DNA of 64,000 nt from Candidatus Thorarchaeota archaeon. GTDB taxonomy: Archaea; Asgardarchaeota; Thorarchaeia; Thorarchaeales; Thorarchaeaceae. The position numbers were made by a program, and so were the translations under genes. The notes below the pieces were generated by a model. The model ran no database searches. It was not told where the DNA came from and saw only the letters and a program-made list of their open reading frames with translations. Of the stretch, positions 1 to 8,497 are shown in pieces. Within the stretch, counting starts at the first letter, position 1. Every line of letters starts with the position of its first letter. The DNA is taken from positions 231,460-295,459 of the forward strand of contig DXJO01000010.1 in assembly GCA_019057475.1 (NCBI GenBank), in the 5' to 3' direction.

Positions 1-778
1 TTGACCCTGATTGAATCTGAGTAGCACTTGCTGCCGTTAAAACGATGCTAAGTAACTCAGCCATTGCATCAGGGGTTATTATCGCAGGCCCTTCGAAGCT
101 TTCTGTTTTCTCAGCACCAAGATTTCTAAGAACCTTCTCTGCATACTTTTTAGCGGTGCCATCGATGTCTACATCTTTGATCCTCACAACTGAATCATAC
201 TCGTAATCAAATGAGCCAATGTCATCACCGTCAATTGCCATACCAAAAATGAACCAGTACAAACTAGAGCGTAGATCAAATGATTCGATGCCAGTAGAGG
301 AAACAATTGCAGTTTCCCGTGTACTGACTTCAAAGGATCCCGCGTCAATAGAGATTCTTTCATCAAATGCTTTAGATGAATCGAGCAAATTCTGACTGTA
401 ACCCAATACATCATCCATTGTGAGCTTTTCAATTGCTGAATCGTATAACCCAGCTACTTTCGAAACACTCTGGGGATCGGGGAGGGTGTAGTAATCCAAA
501 GAGGGCGTTGTCTTTGCAATGGACACAGCTACTTCGATACCTTTCTGTATTCGCTCAGCATCAAGGGAATTAACACCTGCGAATCCAAGCGCTTTCTTAA
601 TCAGAACACGAATTCCTACACCTTCAAGAATTGATCCAGTAGCAGACTTGAGAGTGTTGGCCTCAAAATTGACTGACTTGTTACGTATTCTTTGTCCGAA
701 CAGCTCAACCTCATCAGCTCCAAGTTTTAATGCCTTCTCTACGAATGGCTCAAGCGATTTCAGTACCTCATTCGCCAT
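1..778 (-). CDS. pmbA: PmbA/TldE-like metalloprotease-family protein, partial (3' end outside window)
   Basis: The frame opens with ATG at 776-778 and stays open to the window edge, giving about 259 residues of the N-terminal and middle part. It starts MANEVLKSLEPFVEKALKLG and contains a GVGIRVLIKKALGFAGVNSL segment, which matches the N-terminal domain of the TldD/PmbA family. It begins one base after the tldD stop (TGA, one base, ATG), so the two are translationally coupled. TldD/TldE (PmbA) form a heterodimer that degrades small unfolded or modified peptides; TldE is the non-catalytic partner. No HExxxH motif is visible in the part present, consistent with the TldE role. The C-terminal part lies outside the window, so completeness cannot be judged. 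The partner call follows from family knowledge and gene order. Confidence 0.85.
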   Translation of the reverse strand, partial: MANEVLKSLEPFVEKALKLGADEVELFGQRIRNKSVNFEANTLKSATGSILEGVGIRVLIKKALGFAGVNSLDAERIQKGIEVAVSIAKTTPSLDYYTLPDPQSVSKVAGLYDSAIEKLTMDDVLGYSQNLLDSSKAFDERISIDAGSFEVSTRETAIVSSTGIESFDLRSSLYWFIFGMAIDGDDIGSFDYEYDSVVRIKDVDIDGTAKKYAEKVLRNLGAEKTESFEGPAIITPDAMAELLSIVLTAASATQIQSGS

Positions 779-779
779 T

Positions 780-2168
780 TCATGCACCTCCTACATCACC
801 TGAAACCAATGCTATAGCACGTGTGGTTCCACCACCACCATCAACCTTAGCAAGTTGACCCTTGCCACAATGTCCGGCACCCATATCTAATCGCCATTCT
901 TTGCTGATTGCATCTACAGACCTGAGAACATCAAAGGCATTTCCTGTGAGTGAGAGACTTCGAACAGGTTGTCCAATCTCACCATTCACAATTTCAAGTG
1001 CCTCGGTCATTTCAAACATAAACTCTGCACTACTATCAGCTTGACCTCCACCAGCTCGTCTGCACAAGTAACCAAACTTGATCCCTTCAAGTAATTCCTC
1101 TTCTGAGAAATCTCCAGGCTCTAGGTATGTGTTTCTCATCCGAATAAGTGGTTCAACATCATACTCAAAGGCACGCTCATTACCAGTGGGGGCGACACCA
1201 AAATGATGGGCTGAATGCCTACTATGGAGATAGGACTTTAAAACCCCCTTCTCGATAATCACTGTCTTTTCTGCTTTCACACCAGCATCATCTACAGCTA
1301 GCCAACCTGCTGCATAATCCTGTTCACCTGAGTCAACCATAGTAACCTGTTCATTTGCGACGTGCGTTCCAATCTTTCCTTTGGCAGCACTTCCTGACAT
1401 AACAAAGTCGCTCTCTACAGTATGACCAATTGCCTCATGGCAGATGATTCCAACTACTTCGGGCTCCATCACAACGGTGTGTTTTCCACCCTTTGGAAAT
1501 GGTGCATCTAGTAGCTTTACAGCATAGTCCGCAACAAATTCAGCCATTTCTAAGGGATTCTTCTGTTCAAAGATCTCCCATCCACCAGTTATCCCATAGG
1601 TCGACCAGCTTGGTACAATCTTGCCTGCTTCCGCAGCAACAGCACGGAGGATTATACTTGGTCTGCTATCGAACAATTCTACGCTAGTACCATCTGAGTT
1701 CATTATGATGCGATGGTTTCTTGGTTCGCGCACCCAAGAGTCAGACCCACTTATTTTGTCATCATAATTGGTGATAATCGAGTCAAGCTCTTTTACCAGA
1801 CCAACTATCTCTTCCATATCATGATTTTCAAAGGGATCTTTTCCAACCGACTTGAATGTCCCTTTGACTGGCTTTATCGGGGCAATCTCGATTTTATTTT
1901 TCATACTCCTTGCTAGATTTCTTGCAGCAGTGACCGCGTTTTCTAGGGTTTCATCCACAGCAGTCCTATCTAGTTTGCTTGTACTAGCATAGCCCCATGC
2001 ACCATCTGCAAGAACACGAATTCCAATCCCTGCAAAATCATCGACAACAGCCATTTCTAGCTGACCCTTTTTCATACGAACTTGAGTATACAGCCTCTGA
2101 TGGTAACGTGCTTCTACATGAACACCTTCTGGACCATTGTCAATAGCTCTTTGTACTAAATCCTTCAA
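780..2168 (-). CDS. tldD: TldD-family zinc metalloprotease
   Basis: This 462-residue protein has the size of TldD. The zinc motif HEAIGH is at residues 244-249, and a late Cys in the DMGAGHCGKGQ segment near residue 440 matches the third ligand of the family. The N-terminal domain (about 20-140) resembles PmbA, its downstream partner. In the family, TldD supplies the active site of the TldD/TldE heterodimer, which processes peptides in the cytoplasm. The start is TTG, supported by a strong GGAGGAAG ribosome site with about nine bases of spacing. A TATA-like CTTTTAAG on the minus strand near 2221-2232 would give a leader of about 30 bases. The natural substrate in this organism is not evident. 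Confidence 0.93.
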   Translation of the reverse strand: MKDLVQRAIDNGPEGVHVEARYHQRLYTQVRMKKGQLEMAVVDDFAGIGIRVLADGAWGYASTSKLDRTAVDETLENAVTAARNLARSMKNKIEIAPIKPVKGTFKSVGKDPFENHDMEEIVGLVKELDSIITNYDDKISGSDSWVREPRNHRIIMNSDGTSVELFDSRPSIILRAVAAEAGKIVPSWSTYGITGGWEIFEQKNPLEMAEFVADYAVKLLDAPFPKGGKHTVVMEPEVVGIICHEAIGHTVESDFVMSGSAAKGKIGTHVANEQVTMVDSGEQDYAAGWLAVDDAGVKAEKTVIIEKGVLKSYLHSRHSAHHFGVAPTGNERAFEYDVEPLIRMRNTYLEPGDFSEEELLEGIKFGYLCRRAGGGQADSSAEFMFEMTEALEIVNGEIGQPVRSLSLTGNAFDVLRSVDAISKEWRLDMGAGHCGKGQLAKVDGGGGTTRAIALVSGDVGGA

Positions 2169-2373
2169 AATTATCTTCCTCCGGCAGAAAAATCGATCCG
2201 TGCCTGAAAATTGTGACTGCTACTTAAAAGTAAATCCAAAAGTATCGTGGCCTCTTGGATTGCATGAGCATAGAGTAATTCTCCTTGGTATTGAACTATC
2301 TCCGCAACTCTCTGACCACGTTGGAGTTCTCCTTGGAAAACATCAATACTGTGGTCAACCACGCCTAGATACT

Positions 2374-2386
2374 AAGGCATAAATCG
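2374..2386 (+). promoter_or_regulatory. Candidate TATA box for the ABC exporter operon
   Basis: The sequence GGCATAAATC lies about 35-40 bases before the ATG at 2417, the right distance for an archaeal TATA box and a short leader. It sits in the divergent space between tldD and the exporter genes. No operator-like symmetry was seen. The call is by position and composition only. Confidence 0.35.
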
Positions 2387-2416
2387 TCAGTATCGACGAA
2401 AGAGAGCTTGATTTCA

Positions 2417-3181
2417 ATGATTGAGGCTATGGAGCTTACAAAGGTCTTCAACGAATTCATTGCCGTGAGGAATCTGTCCTTTCAGGTCAATCCTGGAGAG
2501 ATCTACGGTCTTCTTGGGCCCAACGGATCTGGGAAGACTACGACCATGCGAATGCTCCTTGGACTTTTGCAACCCACTGCTGGCAGTGCTAGAATATCCG
2601 GCCATGACATTCGAGAGGAGATAGTCGCTGCGAAGCGCGTGATGGGTTATGTCCCCGAGGAGCCAGTACTTCCTGAACGGCTAACTGGTTGGGAGTACAT
2701 CCACTACATCAGCGATATCTGGCGAGTGCCGAGAAGTCCAGAACGTGAGGATGACATTCAGGAGCTTATGAATCTTCTCGACATCAGTGATGCCAGCGAT
2801 GATCTCATAGAAACCTACTCGAAGGGAATGTCACGTAAGATTAGTCTGGTAGCAGCACTGATACACAAACCGACAGTGCTCATCCTTGATGAGCTGCAAG
2901 CGGGAATAGATCCTCGTGGAGCTGCCACAATGAAGGAGATTCTGAATGGCTTGCGAGAGCGGGGCGCGACAATCCTGATGTCAACCCATATCCTTGAGAT
3001 TGCAGAGCGGATGTGCGACCGAATAGGAATCATCGACGAGGGGGAACTGATTGCAGAGGGGACCATGGAGGAGCTTAGGACGAAAGCCAAAGGTCAGAGT
3101 TCCTTGGAAGAGATATTTCTCTCTCTAACAGGAGGTCCCGATATGCAGCTAATCGCACAGTACCTGGGTGAATCGGCTTGA
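2417..3181 (+). CDS. ABC transporter ATP-binding protein (ABC-2 exporter type)
   Basis: This 254-residue ATPase has Walker A GPNGSGKT at about 34-41, the E-type Q-loop region GYVPEEP, the signature YSKGMSRK in place of LSGGQ, Walker B LILDE followed by LQAGIDP, and the H-loop STHI. The YSKGM form of the signature is common in ATPases paired with ABC-2 permeases. It would energise export through the permease encoded next, whose TTG start overlaps this gene's stop by four bases. The ATG at 2417 gives the usual start MIEAMELTKVF; an in-frame TTG at 2408 is less likely. The substrate (lipid, peptide or drug) cannot be read from the sequence. Confidence 0.9.
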   Translation: MIEAMELTKVFNEFIAVRNLSFQVNPGEIYGLLGPNGSGKTTTMRMLLGLLQPTAGSARISGHDIREEIVAAKRVMGYVPEEPVLPERLTGWEYIHYISDIWRVPRSPEREDDIQELMNLLDISDASDDLIETYSKGMSRKISLVAALIHKPTVLILDELQAGIDPRGAATMKEILNGLRERGATILMSTHILEIAERMCDRIGIIDEGELIAEGTMEELRTKAKGQSSLEEIFLSLTGGPDMQLIAQYLGESA

Positions 3182-4896
3182 GTCCATCAGACTTGCTTCT
3201 CCTTCTACGCGAGGACCTCACTCGGTCCTTCAGGCTAAGGAATGCAAAGGGCAAGAGAACTGAGAAAAGGGGGCTTCTCAAACGGGTCTCCAATTTTGCG
3301 ATACCCGTTATCGTTAGCGGGGCACTCCTGTGGGGGGTACTCGCAATTGCGCCGATGTTCTGGGATTTGATTGAGTCCTATATCTCGGAGAATCTCGGAA
3401 TGGGGGCTGCCATATTCAATGCAGTCTTGCTCATCTCATTTATTGGCTCAATAATGATTTCTGCTACAACTGTGGGAAACAGTTCCAAGATGGAATACCT
3501 CCTTATAACCCCCATTAAGATGCGGACGATATTCCTGGAGAAGACGATTATCATCATCTTCTACAACTCACTCATCTGGATGATGATTGGTGTTCCGTTA
3601 TTCCTTGGGCTGAGCATAGTGTCACCCTTTGCATTTGCGCTTCTCTCGGTGCCAGCATTCATCGTAACGCTCTTGATTCTAATCACGATTGGCGTATCTG
3701 CTGGGGGGTTAGTTGGACTAGGGGTTGCCCGGGCAGTGGCTGGAAGACGCGCACTCAAGCAGATTGGCACTGCGATCATGAGTGCGGTGGCAATAATAGG
3801 GACAACATTGTGGTACGTCAGTTTCTACACAAACAGCTGGAATGATGGGCCCAACCCTTTTGATGCGTTGTTTGATCTTGCAGATTCACTGGGCTTCACA
3901 TCAATCTTAACGCCTGGCTATACCGTTAGTTCTGTTTCATTAGGTCTGCTGATTGGTGCTCCATGGAGATGGCAGGATCTTCTCTCAGTCAGCTTGTTCC
4001 TTGTATTGGGCGTAGGTATGGTGCTCCTCAACTCTTACGTGAGCGAAATGGCTCATTACAGTGGTTGGTTGGCGAGTGACGCTACAAGAACATCAAAGGA
4101 AGCGATACGCAAGGAACATGGAACTTGGAATCCTCGATCCTTCCCAGGTCTGAAGCTTAGCAACATAGTGACTGCATCAATGTGGTTCACCATCACCTCG
4201 GTGCGTAGAGATGCACGAGTGATTACCAACTACCTACTGGGACCTATTCGCTTTGCGATCTGGCTGATTCTCCCGGGTCTTGCTTTCGGAGCGGAGCTCG
4301 GCGGTATCACCTCCTACTTCATCTTGGCAGCCCTGATACCTTTCGCAACCTCATACGGGCTTTACTTCGCAGGCTACGAGCTTGTCTATGAAGGCAAAAA
4401 CATAATGAACCTGCAGCTCGCAGCGACCAATCTGGAGGAGTATGTGCGGGGGAAAGTGTACAGTGCTGTGCCATTCGCAATCATAGCAAGCATCATTGTT
4501 TCACTAATTGTCCTCTTCATATCGCCACTGATGTGGGTATACCTTCCAGCTGTACTCGTTGCTTGCGCCTTCCTGTGCATGGCCTCAGGCGGCATTGCTG
4601 CCAATGAAGCTGCAAAAGGCGGCGACTTCAAAGCGGACCGCAGCATTACTCGTCAAAGAGGAGCTTCCGTCCGAACTCCTTTGCGTGGATGGTCTTCCAT
4701 TAGAGCATCACTAGTACCCTACGCAATTGGTTATGCCGGTGTATTCGGGATGATCCTTGCTGGCGTTTTCTTTGGGGTTCTGTACACTTACGCCATTCTC
4801 CCCGTGTTTGTCCTCTTCTGCTGGCGATTAACAACGCATTACACTCGTAAAGCAGGCCTAAAGCTGGCTCAGATTGACGCCACTAAGTATCTCTAG
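3178..4896 (+). CDS. ABC-2-type exporter permease, multi-pass membrane protein
   Basis: This 572-residue protein has about ten to twelve hydrophobic segments, for example IPVIVSGALLWGVLAI near residue 40 and several more between 75 and 260, then a soluble loop (about 290-330) and a second membrane half. It starts at TTG within the stop of the ATPase gene (TTGA overlap), so the two form one exporter. Charged stretches such as NAKGKRTEKRGLLKR before the first membrane segment fit a cytoplasmic N-terminus. The length is about twice a minimal ABC-2 permease, so a single chain may supply both halves of the pore. The gene ends 19 bases from the convergent acetoacetate-decarboxylase-like gene. The substrate is unknown. 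Confidence 0.8.
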   Translation: MSPSDLLLLLREDLTRSFRLRNAKGKRTEKRGLLKRVSNFAIPVIVSGALLWGVLAIAPMFWDLIESYISENLGMGAAIFNAVLLISFIGSIMISATTVGNSSKMEYLLITPIKMRTIFLEKTIIIIFYNSLIWMMIGVPLFLGLSIVSPFAFALLSVPAFIVTLLILITIGVSAGGLVGLGVARAVAGRRALKQIGTAIMSAVAIIGTTLWYVSFYTNSWNDGPNPFDALFDLADSLGFTSILTPGYTVSSVSLGLLIGAPWRWQDLLSVSLFLVLGVGMVLLNSYVSEMAHYSGWLASDATRTSKEAIRKEHGTWNPRSFPGLKLSNIVTASMWFTITSVRRDARVITNYLLGPIRFAIWLILPGLAFGAELGGITSYFILAALIPFATSYGLYFAGYELVYEGKNIMNLQLAATNLEEYVRGKVYSAVPFAIIASIIVSLIVLFISPLMWVYLPAVLVACAFLCMASGGIAANEAAKGGDFKADRSITRQRGASVRTPLRGWSSIRASLVPYAIGYAGVFGMILAGVFFGVLYTYAILPVFVLFCWRLTTHYTRKAGLKLAQIDATKYL

Positions 4897-4915
4897 ATCA
4901 GGCGGGCTGGCCTTT

Positions 4916-5635
4916 CTATAGTTCCAACGTTTTAATTATCTTAGCTGGTGGAACTGTGATGTCTGTGTCGAAGTGGAGTCCAATCATTGGGTTTACCATT
5001 TCAACTAGAGTAAGGTCATCGTAACCTCCCTTGAACAACTCAACCTCAACGTCACCTGAACGGCCGTTCTTCACATCGTAAACGACATGTGCAGCTGTTA
5101 GGGCAGCGAAATCAAATCCGTCTGCATCCGCTGATGGGATTAGCTTGAGGTTGATGTTTGGACCGCTATCAATCCAATCTCCCTCATCGTCGAATGTGCA
5201 GGTGGCCCTCATGAGGACCTCTCCTCCACGCTCAGTGGTGGCAACCAAGGTATCATCCTTCCACTTCATGGATATCTTGGCATACTTGCGGGGGTATCCC
5301 CACACCTCTCTGCCTACGGCAATGGCAACATCAGTATTAGCAAAGGCATTGGAAAAGTAGAGTCCGACATCTTCCTCTCCCGTGTCGGGGTTCTCATAGA
5401 TGCACTGGATGAGCAGAGCCGATTCCATGAAGGGACCCGTTTCCTTGCAGGGTTGATACGCGTGAAGCATTGCAGTGAGTCCCATATCTGTCGGTCGCAG
5501 AGGTTCGGGAAGCAGTTTCTGCAATGATTCCTCAGTTGCATTGAACAGTGCCAGGAACAGTTTTGCATCAATATAATGCAGCGGGGGTTTCGGATAGAAT
5601 GGACTCGTAAAGGGTGTGCTGAATTCGTCTCCCAT
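4916..5635 (-). CDS. Acetoacetate decarboxylase family protein
   Basis: This 239-residue protein has the length and layout of the acetoacetate decarboxylase fold. The landmark is GREVWGYPRK at about 108-117, matching the family's GREx(W/x)GFPKK stretch that carries the Schiff-base lysine. In the Clostridium enzyme two lysines stand in a row (Lys115 reactive, Lys116 tuning its pKa). Here the first is Arg116 and only Lys117 remains, so classical decarboxylase activity is doubtful. Other family members work on different substrates, so this may be a divergent hydrolase, aldolase or binding protein. The ATG at 5635 has GGTG six bases upstream; an in-frame TTG four codons earlier is the alternative. 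It appears to be a single-gene unit. Confidence 0.8.
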   Translation of the reverse strand: MGDEFSTPFTSPFYPKPPLHYIDAKLFLALFNATEESLQKLLPEPLRPTDMGLTAMLHAYQPCKETGPFMESALLIQCIYENPDTGEEDVGLYFSNAFANTDVAIAVGREVWGYPRKYAKISMKWKDDTLVATTERGGEVLMRATCTFDDEGDWIDSGPNINLKLIPSADADGFDFAALTAAHVVYDVKNGRSGDVEVELFKGGYDDLTLVEMVNPMIGLHFDTDITVPPAKIIKTLEL

Positions 5636-5716
5636 TGAATACACCAATCACTCATGATGAAGGGCAGGTATTGAATCTACCGAGATGAGTCGTAGGATAG
5701 GTTGACCTAACACGAG

Positions 5717-6592
5717 TCAAAGATTCAGTTTCTTGAATATGAATGGCCAGATGAATGTCCCAAACAGGAGCACGAATCCATACCTCACGGTTCTAAGCCA
5801 GATGTCTTCAGATGGCAGAAATGATCTGAGACCGAGCATAGCGCCAAGCATAAGGACCAGACCAACGATAACTCTCACAACTAGTCGCCATTTCTGTCCG
5901 TCATGCGGCTCGACGCTGAAATCAACGAACTTCTTCTCAAGCAGAATGCCCAAAGTCAGACCCATTGTGAGCCCACCGGTCAATCCGAAGTTATCATCGG
6001 GCGGCTGAGGGAGGAGGTATGCGCAGATAACCAATCCCACAAACCCAACTAGGAACAGTACGATGTAAGGCGCCTCTTCTCTGTATTTCGATAGGAACTG
6101 CTCTACAGACGGCCATGCGTAGATATACGCGAGCAAGATGACAATGCCCACTCCCCATCCAAGGATAATGTCCTCCAAGTAGTGAACACCTAGATAGACT
6201 CTCGAAACACCAATCAGAATTGAAAGAAGCGCAGCCGCCAGCATCAGCCACCACCTTCTAGCCTTGGCTGCAATCCCTCCATAGAACGCCGTTGAGTTCT
6301 GGGCATGTCCGCTTGGTGTGCTGTAGTTAGGTGCATCGACTTCAGGCAACCTGTAGCTCAGAGGCGGCCTTGGATTGGCAATTGCTACCTTAAGCCAGTA
6401 GTTGGTCAGAACGCTTGCCACGAGCAAAAACCCAACTTGCATTGATTCCTTCTTCTTGTATGCCCAGTACCCTGTAAAAATGAGAACCACAAAGGCTGTT
6501 TCAGCACCAATGTCGGTGATTATCCTGAAGAACGATTCTGCCCAGGGCAGGGCGTCGCGAAGCACGTTAGTTATCTCTGGGTCAAAGAACAT
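5717..6592 (-). CDS. PAP2-family membrane phosphatase
   Basis: All three phosphatase motifs are present: KxxxxxxRP (Lys68 to Arg75-Pro76), PSGH (93-96) and SRxxxxxH with a following Asp (Ser130, Arg131, His137, Asp141). About seven to eight hydrophobic segments run through the 291 residues. Three or more of them (about 145-250) lie after the catalytic core, so the chain is longer than a minimal enzyme. Family members dephosphorylate membrane lipids or polyprenyl pyrophosphates at the outer face of the membrane. A GAGGAG ribosome site stands about nine bases before the ATG. Whether the substrate here is a lipid carrier for glycosylation or a phospholipid precursor cannot be decided. Confidence 0.9.
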   Translation of the reverse strand: MFFDPEITNVLRDALPWAESFFRIITDIGAETAFVVLIFTGYWAYKKKESMQVGFLLVASVLTNYWLKVAIANPRPPLSYRLPEVDAPNYSTPSGHAQNSTAFYGGIAAKARRWWLMLAAALLSILIGVSRVYLGVHYLEDIILGWGVGIVILLAYIYAWPSVEQFLSKYREEAPYIVLFLVGFVGLVICAYLLPQPPDDNFGLTGGLTMGLTLGILLEKKFVDFSVEPHDGQKWRLVVRVIVGLVLMLGAMLGLRSFLPSEDIWLRTVRYGFVLLFGTFIWPFIFKKLNL

Positions 6593-6665
6593 CCACAGAC
6601 ATCTCCTCTGATACGAAACCGTTGAAATTGCACTAGGTTTCCGTGTGTGAAAAACCTGCTTATTC

Positions 6666-8486
6666 TTAGGATAAGCCGCTCAATCCAAGAGCCGCAATCT
6701 TGCTCTTACTTGGCTTTCCGGTCTTCCGGCTCCATTTCCTATACTTGTACCATGTATCAAGCTGGGCCTCAACATCAGGGACATGCCTTTCTGTCGGGCC
6801 ATCAAGTGGCTTTAGCAGCAATTCGGGCAGCCCCTCGTTCCTAGAGTCATAGCCAAGCTTTAGGTTCATCAGCCGCTGTAGAGTGAATATTCTCTCTCCT
6901 GCCTTGACAAGCTCTTCCAAGGTGAAGTCCCATCCAGTCACCAGCCTCATCATCTCTGCGAGCTCGTCTGCCTTGATTGGGTAAAAGTGGCAAGTTAAGG
7001 CAGAGTTCGTGACGCATCTGAAGTCCTGAACCTTTGCGGCCAAGACAGCTTCGTTATCAAACCTATCCACACTCTCGACGCCGAGTCCTTCGTCGGTCAC
7101 ACCCATCTGGTAGTTGTACATGTCACAGCTCATGTGGCATGCTCCTCTAGGTGACGTGGCATAAGCTATAGCCATGCCTGAGAACCCGCGGGGATCATGC
7201 ATCGGAGTTTCAAGCCCGTTCACCTGTACTGCAAGTTCTCCTACGCCGAATTTCTCTGCGAATGCAAGACTCCCTTCAGCCATCAAGTCTCCAATCCCCT
7301 CCCGGTGCGCAATCTTCTCAATGAGCTTGACGGCTGAGTCAACTTCTCCCCATTTTGGGTTGATTTCATCCAGGTCCTTTTTGGTTATCTTCCCTTCCGA
7401 AATCAAATAGTACGCCAGTGCGATTGTGTTCCCGCCAGATATCGTGTCGATTCCAAAGAGGTCAAGTTGCTTGTTCGCAAATGACAGTGCTTCGGCATCA
7501 TTGTTCAGAATCAAAGTGCCCATTGTCCCGGTGACTTCCAGTTCAGGCCCTGCAAATCGACCAGTGGCATACTTACCCTTGTCTATCTGTATCACTCGAC
7601 CACAACCGATTGGACACCTGAAGCAGGCGGTCTTCCCAACGAGGATCGTTTCCTTGACTGTGGTGCCGCTTAAGTTGTACGAGTCAAAGTCTGAAACTCC
7701 ATAGTAACCCGCAGGCAGTGATCCGTACATCATGCTGGCCATGTCGACATAGCCTGCTGTTCCTAGTTCTGAGTACATCCTGAATGTGGCATCGTCTGTC
7801 TTGTCCGCAGTGAGTTCAGCAGATCTCTTCCTGATTTTCTCAGGCTCAGCCACTGGGACTTTCCTGTCCGAACCATGAACGACAAGTGCCTTCAGGTTCT
7901 TCGAGCCCATCACCGCTCCCATACCTGTACGGCCAGCTGCACGGAAATGATCAATCAAGATGGACGCATACTTGACCAAGTTCTCTCCAGCTAATCCAAT
8001 CCGAGCGACACCTGCCTTCTTGAGGCCGGGCTCTTTCTTGAGTATCTCCCACGTCTGCTCTGTGTCCTTGCCCCAGAGCTGTGATGCATCTCGGATCTCT
8101 ACCTTGGCGTCCTTGACCAGTAGATAGACTGGCTTCTCGGCTTTCCCCACGAACATTATTCCATCGTAGCCCGCGAACTTGATGTCTGCACCTAGGTGTC
8201 CTCCGAAGGTGCTGTATCCCCACCGCCCTGTCTGAGGGGACTTTGCACACACGGTGGCTTTGCTTCCTGTAGGAACCGTTGTGCCACAGAATGGGCCAGT
8301 CAGGAACAGCAGTGGGTTTTCAGGTCCCAAGGGATCTGTACTTGCATCTATCAAGTCAAAGAGTAATCTGCAACCTAATCCCATGCCGCCTATGTATTCT
8401 CGTGCCATCTCCAAGTCTAGCTTCAACTCTGAAGTTGCACCTGTACTTAGATCTACTTTGAGGATTTTCCCTCGGTACCCGAACAT
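6666..8486 (-). CDS. aor: Aldehyde:ferredoxin oxidoreductase (tungsten enzyme)
   Basis: The 606-residue protein starts MFGYRGKILKVDLSTG, the standard AOR N-terminus, and has the usual length. The iron-sulfur ligands appear as CFRCPIGC (CxxCxxxC) near the middle, with the fourth Cys expected in the RCVTNSALTC stretch close to the C-terminus. The tungstopterin-binding core with GTMGTL and DTISGGNTIA segments is intact. The enzyme oxidises aldehydes to acids and passes electrons to ferredoxin in the cytoplasm. The ATG at 8486 has GGAGAGGG upstream and lies 11 bases after the stop of the iron alcohol dehydrogenase gene, so the two are co-transcribed; together they could interconvert alcohols, aldehydes and acids during fermentation of sugars or amino acids. 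Confidence 0.95.
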   Translation of the reverse strand: MFGYRGKILKVDLSTGATSELKLDLEMAREYIGGMGLGCRLLFDLIDASTDPLGPENPLLFLTGPFCGTTVPTGSKATVCAKSPQTGRWGYSTFGGHLGADIKFAGYDGIMFVGKAEKPVYLLVKDAKVEIRDASQLWGKDTEQTWEILKKEPGLKKAGVARIGLAGENLVKYASILIDHFRAAGRTGMGAVMGSKNLKALVVHGSDRKVPVAEPEKIRKRSAELTADKTDDATFRMYSELGTAGYVDMASMMYGSLPAGYYGVSDFDSYNLSGTTVKETILVGKTACFRCPIGCGRVIQIDKGKYATGRFAGPELEVTGTMGTLILNNDAEALSFANKQLDLFGIDTISGGNTIALAYYLISEGKITKKDLDEINPKWGEVDSAVKLIEKIAHREGIGDLMAEGSLAFAEKFGVGELAVQVNGLETPMHDPRGFSGMAIAYATSPRGACHMSCDMYNYQMGVTDEGLGVESVDRFDNEAVLAAKVQDFRCVTNSALTCHFYPIKADELAEMMRLVTGWDFTLEELVKAGERIFTLQRLMNLKLGYDSRNEGLPELLLKPLDGPTERHVPDVEAQLDTWYKYRKWSRKTGKPSKSKIAALGLSGLS

Positions 8487-8497
8487 TATTCCCTCTC

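Noticed and set aside
2171-2362. Open frame of 63 codons on the minus strand just upstream of tldD
   Set aside because: It runs over the likely tldD promoter and its last codons are the tldD ribosome site. No homology is recognised, so it is treated as chance.
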